Assembly (NCBI GenBank): GCA_021738605.1
Contig: JAIPBY010000095.1
Coordinates: 1 to 9,005, forward strand
Source of the DNA: Chitinophagaceae bacterium
Lineage (GTDB): Bacteria; Bacteroidota; Bacteroidia; Chitinophagales; Chitinophagaceae
DNA: 9,005 bases
Direction: 5' to 3'
Each line of letters starts with the position of its first letter. The first letter of the stretch is position 1. Under the pieces are notes generated by a model. The model was not told where the DNA came from. It made no database searches and was given only the letters and a program-made list of their open reading frames with translations. The translations under genes and the position numbers were made by a program. Below are positions 6,078 through 9,005 of this stretch, one piece after another.

Positions 6078-6113
6078 CAAATATAGTCGCAACCGGCGTA
6101 TAAAGCCGTCAAA
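6078..6113 (-). promoter_or_regulatory. Promoter of the dnaN cluster
   Basis: On the minus strand TATATTTG (6085-6078) matches TAnnTTTG exactly and is followed by CC. A TTTG (6113-6110) lies upstream with a spacer of 24 bp, longer than the usual 19. Transcription would start about 15-20 nt before the dnaN ATG. Between the two elements is a short dyad, CGGC (6094-6097) and GCCG (6105-6108). Confidence 0.5.
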
Positions 6114-6125
6114 ATTTTCTGACAT

Positions 6126-6154
6126 TTTGGGTAAAAAAACAGCGAATAATGTTG
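6126..6154 (+). promoter_or_regulatory. Possible promoter of the recX transcript
   Basis: TTTG (6126-6129) and TAATGTTG (6147-6154, one mismatch to TAnnTTTG) are separated by 17 bp. A start near 6161 would give a leader of about 20 nt before the ATG at 6180. The element is divergent from, and does not overlap, the dnaN promoter. Confidence 0.35.
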
Positions 6155-6179
6155 AAAACCACCCAAGGGGCGTTTGTTA

Positions 6180-6722
6180 ATGATTAAATTGCCAACGATG
6201 GAGGAATACGGATTTAAAAGAAAGGTATTGACGCCCGAACAGGCCTATGTAAAGATTCGCCATTTTTGTGCCTTTCAGGAAAGATCGCACCAGGAGGTGA
6301 AGATGAAGCTTTCTGGCTATGGCATTGCCTGGGCGGACGCCAACCTGCTCTTGTCCAAGCTGATCGAGGAGAATTTTTTGAACGAGGAGAGGTTCGCGGC
6401 GGCTTTTGTGGGTGGAAAGTTCAGGATCAAACAATGGGGCAGAAAGAAGATTGAAATGGAGTTGAAAAAAAGGCAGGTATCCTCCTACAGCATCAGCAAG
6501 GCCCTGAGGGAAGAGATCGATCTGCCGGATTACGAAAAAATATTGATGAAGCTGATTGAAAAAAAGTGGACATCTTTGAGGGGATCCGGAAATACCCTAT
6601 TTGTTAAACAATCCAAGACCCGGCAATACCTTTTGATGCGGGGCTTTGAAAACGATATTGTTTCAAAAAAACTCAAACTGTTTTTGGATGGACAAGCTGA
6701 TCATAACAACAATACAGACTGA
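6180..6722 (+). CDS. recX: Regulatory protein RecX
   Basis: A small basic protein (180 residues) of the RecX family, which binds RecA filaments and modulates recombination and SOS induction. Visible hallmarks: LTPEQAYVKIRHFCAFQERS near the N-terminus, LIEENFLNEERFAAAFVGGK in the middle, then FRIKQWGRKKIEMELKKR. Together these are the (F/Y)LN-x-x-RFA and K-x-R-x-x-x-WG-x-x-KI-x-x-EL pattern of the tandem three-helix repeats. Start choice is uncertain: ATG 6180 has AAGGGG 9 nt upstream (6165-6170), ATG 6198 (MEEYGFKRK) is also possible, and TTG 6174 is less likely. The 3' end overlaps the nitrilase-family gene by 35 bp, so the two are probably cotranscribed and translationally coupled. No recA gene is in the window. 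Confidence 0.88.
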   Translation: MIKLPTMEEYGFKRKVLTPEQAYVKIRHFCAFQERSHQEVKMKLSGYGIAWADANLLLSKLIEENFLNEERFAAAFVGGKFRIKQWGRKKIEMELKKRQVSSYSISKALREEIDLPDYEKILMKLIEKKWTSLRGSGNTLFVKQSKTRQYLLMRGFENDIVSKKLKLFLDGQADHNNNTD

Positions 6723-7491
6723 TTTGCACTGGGAAAACAAGAAGGCCAACCTGGAGATGCTGGGTAACAAAATCATGGGCATCAGGGAAAAGACCAATAT
6801 TGTGGTTTTGCCGGAAATGTTCTCCACTGGCTTTACCATGCAGCCGGAGGTGATGGCAGAAAAAATGGACGGAGGAACGGTCTCTTGGATGAGGAATATT
6901 GCCCGCGAAAAAGGAATCATCCTTGCGGGAAGCCTGAGCATAGAGGACGAAGGGGAATACTACAACCGATTTGTATGGATGTTGCCCAATGGACAGCATG
7001 GGTCCTACGACAAAAGACATTGCTTTTCTCTGGGAGGAGAAAACGAGCATTATGCGCCAGGCAACAAAAGGACCATTGCCTCGGTTGGGGGTTGGAAGAT
7101 CAACCTTCAAATCTGTTATGACCTCAGGTTTCCGGTATGGGCCAGACAACAAACAAACGCGGATCCTGAAAAAGAACCTGCGCCGGAATACGATTTGATG
7201 ATCAATGTGGCCAATTGGCCTGAACGAAGGAGCCACCACTGGAAAACCCTGCTACAGGCGCGCGCCATAGAAAACCAGTGTTTTGTAGTTGGTGTTAACC
7301 GGGTTGGCAATGATGGCAACGGCCTTTACCACAGCGGAGACAGCATGGTCATCGACCCGCTGGGGCAAGTCCTCTATCACAGATCTGAAGAAGAGGATAT
7401 ACATACCACCATTTTGGAAAAAGCCCAACTGGAGGAAGTGCGCACCCGGCTTCCTTTCTGGAAGGATGGTGATCATTTTTTACTGGTATAA
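6688..7491 (+). CDS. Carbon-nitrogen hydrolase, omega-amidase (YafV/Nit2) type
   Basis: A 267-residue cytoplasmic nitrilase-superfamily enzyme. The Glu-Lys-Cys triad is visible: E43 in VVLPEMFSTGF, K109 in YDKRHCFSLGGE and C143 in LQICYDLRFP. The motifs around these residues, and the C-terminal NRVGNDGNGLYHSGDS, match the omega-amidase branch (E. coli YafV, eukaryotic Nit2). That branch hydrolyses 2-oxoglutaramate or 2-oxosuccinamate to the 2-oxoacid and ammonia in methionine salvage and metabolite repair. The start at 6688 (MDKLIITTIQTDLHWEN) is preferred over an in-frame ATG at 6646, because beta-strand 1 of the fold begins at LIITTIQTD and the earlier codons lie deeper inside recX. It overlaps recX by 35 bp in another frame, which suggests coupled translation without a clear functional link. 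Substrate assignment is by family resemblance only. Confidence 0.88.
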   Translation: MDKLIITTIQTDLHWENKKANLEMLGNKIMGIREKTNIVVLPEMFSTGFTMQPEVMAEKMDGGTVSWMRNIAREKGIILAGSLSIEDEGEYYNRFVWMLPNGQHGSYDKRHCFSLGGENEHYAPGNKRTIASVGGWKINLQICYDLRFPVWARQQTNADPEKEPAPEYDLMINVANWPERRSHHWKTLLQARAIENQCFVVGVNRVGNDGNGLYHSGDSMVIDPLGQVLYHRSEEEDIHTTILEKAQLEEVRTRLPFWKDGDHFLLV

Positions 7492-7532
7492 GGATAATGC
7501 TTAGGGAAATTGTTTATTATTATTTGGTCATT

Positions 7533-7565
7533 TTATTCTGCCATGTTTAAGAATAATTTTTTTTT
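7533..7565 (+). terminator. Possible intrinsic terminator after the nitrilase-family gene
   Basis: TTATTCT (7533-7539) and AGAATAA (7550-7556) form a 7-bp, AT-rich stem with a 10-base loop, followed directly by nine T residues (7557-7565). The stem is weak, with one G-C pair, but the T tract is strong and the position, 42 bp after the stop, is right. Confidence 0.45.
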
Positions 7566-7594
7566 AGTAATTTACAATATCCAAATATGCTTAC

Positions 7595-9005
7595 ATGCGG
7601 TTCACCACCTGCTTTATTTTGCTGTTGCAAACAACCCTTTGTTTAGCCCAACCCCCATCCGATTATAAGTTTCAAAGCATCAGCATAGCCCAAGGGCTTT
7701 CCCAAAGTTCTGCCTACTCGGTAATTCAGGATCATTTGGGTTATATCTGGGCAGGAACACAGGGGGGAATGAATCGGTATGATGGTTATGGTGTTAAAAA
7801 GTTTGAGCCAATCTCGTCAGACAGTCTATCTATTGGAATCGGCTGGAGAACTGCCTCGATGGAAGACGACAAGGGAAACATATGGACGGGATCTAACCTC
7901 GGTACAATATCCATGTATAACCGAAGAGAGGATCGTTGGATCAACTATAAACCCGGTTTTTCCGAAGAATTCAGAAAAAAATTCCCCAATTATCAATCCA
8001 CCAATCTTGGGCTAGTTGTTCAATTGAACTTGGATACACTCCGACAAAAGCTTTATATATCCACTTTTCTTACAGGACTGTATATTTTAGACCTCAAAAC
8101 TGGCAAGTTCAGCCAACATTGGTTTCCAGAGGCAATAGACAGAAACGGAAGATGGAAGGACAATACATTTATATCTGCACTAGCACTTGGCAAGGACAAT
8201 CTGCTGATCAGTTCTGGAAATGGATTGGTTCTTTTTGATAAAAATTCAGAGCGATTCACCAAGAGGATTTTTAAGAGCGATGATCAGGAAAAGCAGATGT
8301 TCTTTCTTCAGTCAATTAAGTTGAACGATAAGGAATGTATTTTGGCCTCTGACAGGGGGATTGTTAAGTACAATCATGTTACAGGGGATAGTATAATGTA
8401 TACAAATGATAAGAAAAACCCACATTCAATTTCAGCGGGTCAAGTAAGGTCGGTTTGCCTTAGCAAGGATAAGAAAACGTTATGGGCAGGAATTGATGGA
8501 TTGGGAATTGAGATACTAGACATAAAAACGGGAAAATTTACTCACGTAAATGCAAAAACAGCCCCCAATTGCGGAGTTTCCGGAGATCTTTACTTTAATA
8601 TTATCGAAGATAAAGAGGGAAACTTTTGGGTGGGATCGTCTGGTACGGGCATTCTGAAGTATGATCCATCCATGAAAAAAATGAATTTTCTACTCAAAAA
8701 TGAACCATCTGAAATGCCATTGGGCTTTTCAACCGCATGGGGTACATTTATTGATAACGATGACAATTTGTGGGTTGGCAGTTCAGATGCGGGCGGCGGT
8801 ATAACAATGGTGGACAGAAAAAACAAAAAATCCACCCGTTTTCTTAATGATCCCCAATCACTTGAATCAAGAAAATGGGTGTTTGGTCAAGATAATACCA
8901 GTGCTATTTATGTGATGGGAACATCAAAGGCGGGAAGGATATTGTACAAAAAAGCCAAAGGAGAGAAAAGCTTTGCCCAATTGCTCAACCTGACAAAACA
9001 ATACC
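7595..9005 (+). CDS. Secreted two-component-regulator beta-propeller protein (sensor domain), 3' end outside the window
   Basis: An open frame of 470 codons runs from ATG 7595 off the window end. The N-terminus MRFTTCFILLLQTTLCLAQP is a Sec signal peptide, with likely cleavage after Ala18 and no good lipobox. It is followed by beta-propeller repeats of the Reg_prop type: GYIWAGTQGGMNRYDG (49-64), GNIWTGSNLGTISMYN (94-109), LWAGIDGLGIEILD (296-309), GNFWVGSSGTGILKYD (342-357) and NLWVGSSDAGGGITMVD (391-407). Degenerate copies lie near 153-166, 203-216 and 246-259. The opening FQSISIAQGLSQSSAYSVIQ (26-45) is typical of the periplasmic sensor half of Bacteroidota one-piece sensors. The missing C-terminus most likely carries a Y_Y_Y domain, a membrane helix, and either a histidine kinase (hybrid or not) or a DNA-binding output domain; which one cannot be told here. 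ATG 7587 is out of frame and stops after 19 codons. Confidence 0.85.
   Translation, partial: MRFTTCFILLLQTTLCLAQPPSDYKFQSISIAQGLSQSSAYSVIQDHLGYIWAGTQGGMNRYDGYGVKKFEPISSDSLSIGIGWRTASMEDDKGNIWTGSNLGTISMYNRREDRWINYKPGFSEEFRKKFPNYQSTNLGLVVQLNLDTLRQKLYISTFLTGLYILDLKTGKFSQHWFPEAIDRNGRWKDNTFISALALGKDNLLISSGNGLVLFDKNSERFTKRIFKSDDQEKQMFFLQSIKLNDKECILASDRGIVKYNHVTGDSIMYTNDKKNPHSISAGQVRSVCLSKDKKTLWAGIDGLGIEILDIKTGKFTHVNAKTAPNCGVSGDLYFNIIEDKEGNFWVGSSGTGILKYDPSMKKMNFLLKNEPSEMPLGFSTAWGTFIDNDDNLWVGSSDAGGGITMVDRKNKKSTRFLNDPQSLESRKWVFGQDNTSAIYVMGTSKAGRILYKKAKGEKSFAQLLNLTKQY

Noticed and set aside
6673..7239. Long leftward open frame (188 codons) opposite the nitrilase-family gene
   Set aside because: It is the antisense shadow of a gene with an intact catalytic triad, and its translation shows no recognisable domain.
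1..9005. Search for CRISPR arrays, insertion sequences, tRNA or rRNA genes, phage or defence genes
   Set aside because: No regularly spaced direct repeats, transposase motifs, terminal inverted repeats, tRNA-like cloverleaf or rRNA sequence was seen; the gene content is housekeeping.

Overview
The window looks like a chromosomal segment from a member of the Bacteroidota, probably of the Chitinophagaceae/Sphingobacteriales type. The evidence is the promoter style (TTTG, about 19 bp, TAnnTTTG), the near absence of Shine-Dalgarno sites, a DUF2480 gene (a family I know only from Bacteroidota), a long PpiD-like parvulin chaperone, and a secreted two-component-regulator beta-propeller protein. The assignment rests on recognised protein families and motifs. 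No database search was possible.

Layout. (1) Bases 1-71 hold the first 23 codons of a leftward HAD-family hydrolase. (2) Bases 72-657 are non-coding and very AT-rich. They carry two perfect DnaA boxes, five boxes with one mismatch, a 10-bp-phased run of CACA motifs, and a box / GC / DnaA-trio / AT-rich block. I read this as a candidate chromosomal replication origin (oriC). (3) Bases 658-2781 encode a membrane-anchored SurA/PpiD-type peptidyl-prolyl isomerase, and 2858-3361 encode a DUF2480 protein, both rightward. (4) Bases 3367-6054 are a tight leftward cluster, dnaN - fatty acid hydroxylase/sterol desaturase-like - kdsB, running convergently into the DUF2480 gene. (5) Bases 6055-6179 are a divergent promoter region. 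(6) Rightward recX (6180-6722) overlaps an omega-amidase-type nitrilase-family gene (6688-7491), followed by a possible terminator. (7) Bases 7595-9005 are the N-terminal 470 codons of a secreted beta-propeller sensor, cut by the window end.

How the parts fit. Replication and repair functions (the candidate oriC, the beta clamp dnaN, the RecA modulator recX) are mixed with envelope functions (the periplasmic folding catalyst, CMP-Kdo synthesis for lipopolysaccharide, a membrane lipid hydroxylase/desaturase). No dnaA gene is present. The dnaN cluster runs toward the candidate origin, so it would be transcribed head-on to a fork leaving it. No mobile element, CRISPR array, tRNA or rRNA was seen. 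The most notable item is the candidate origin, especially the DnaA-trio-like unwinding element at 141-196 and the helically phased array at 233-271.
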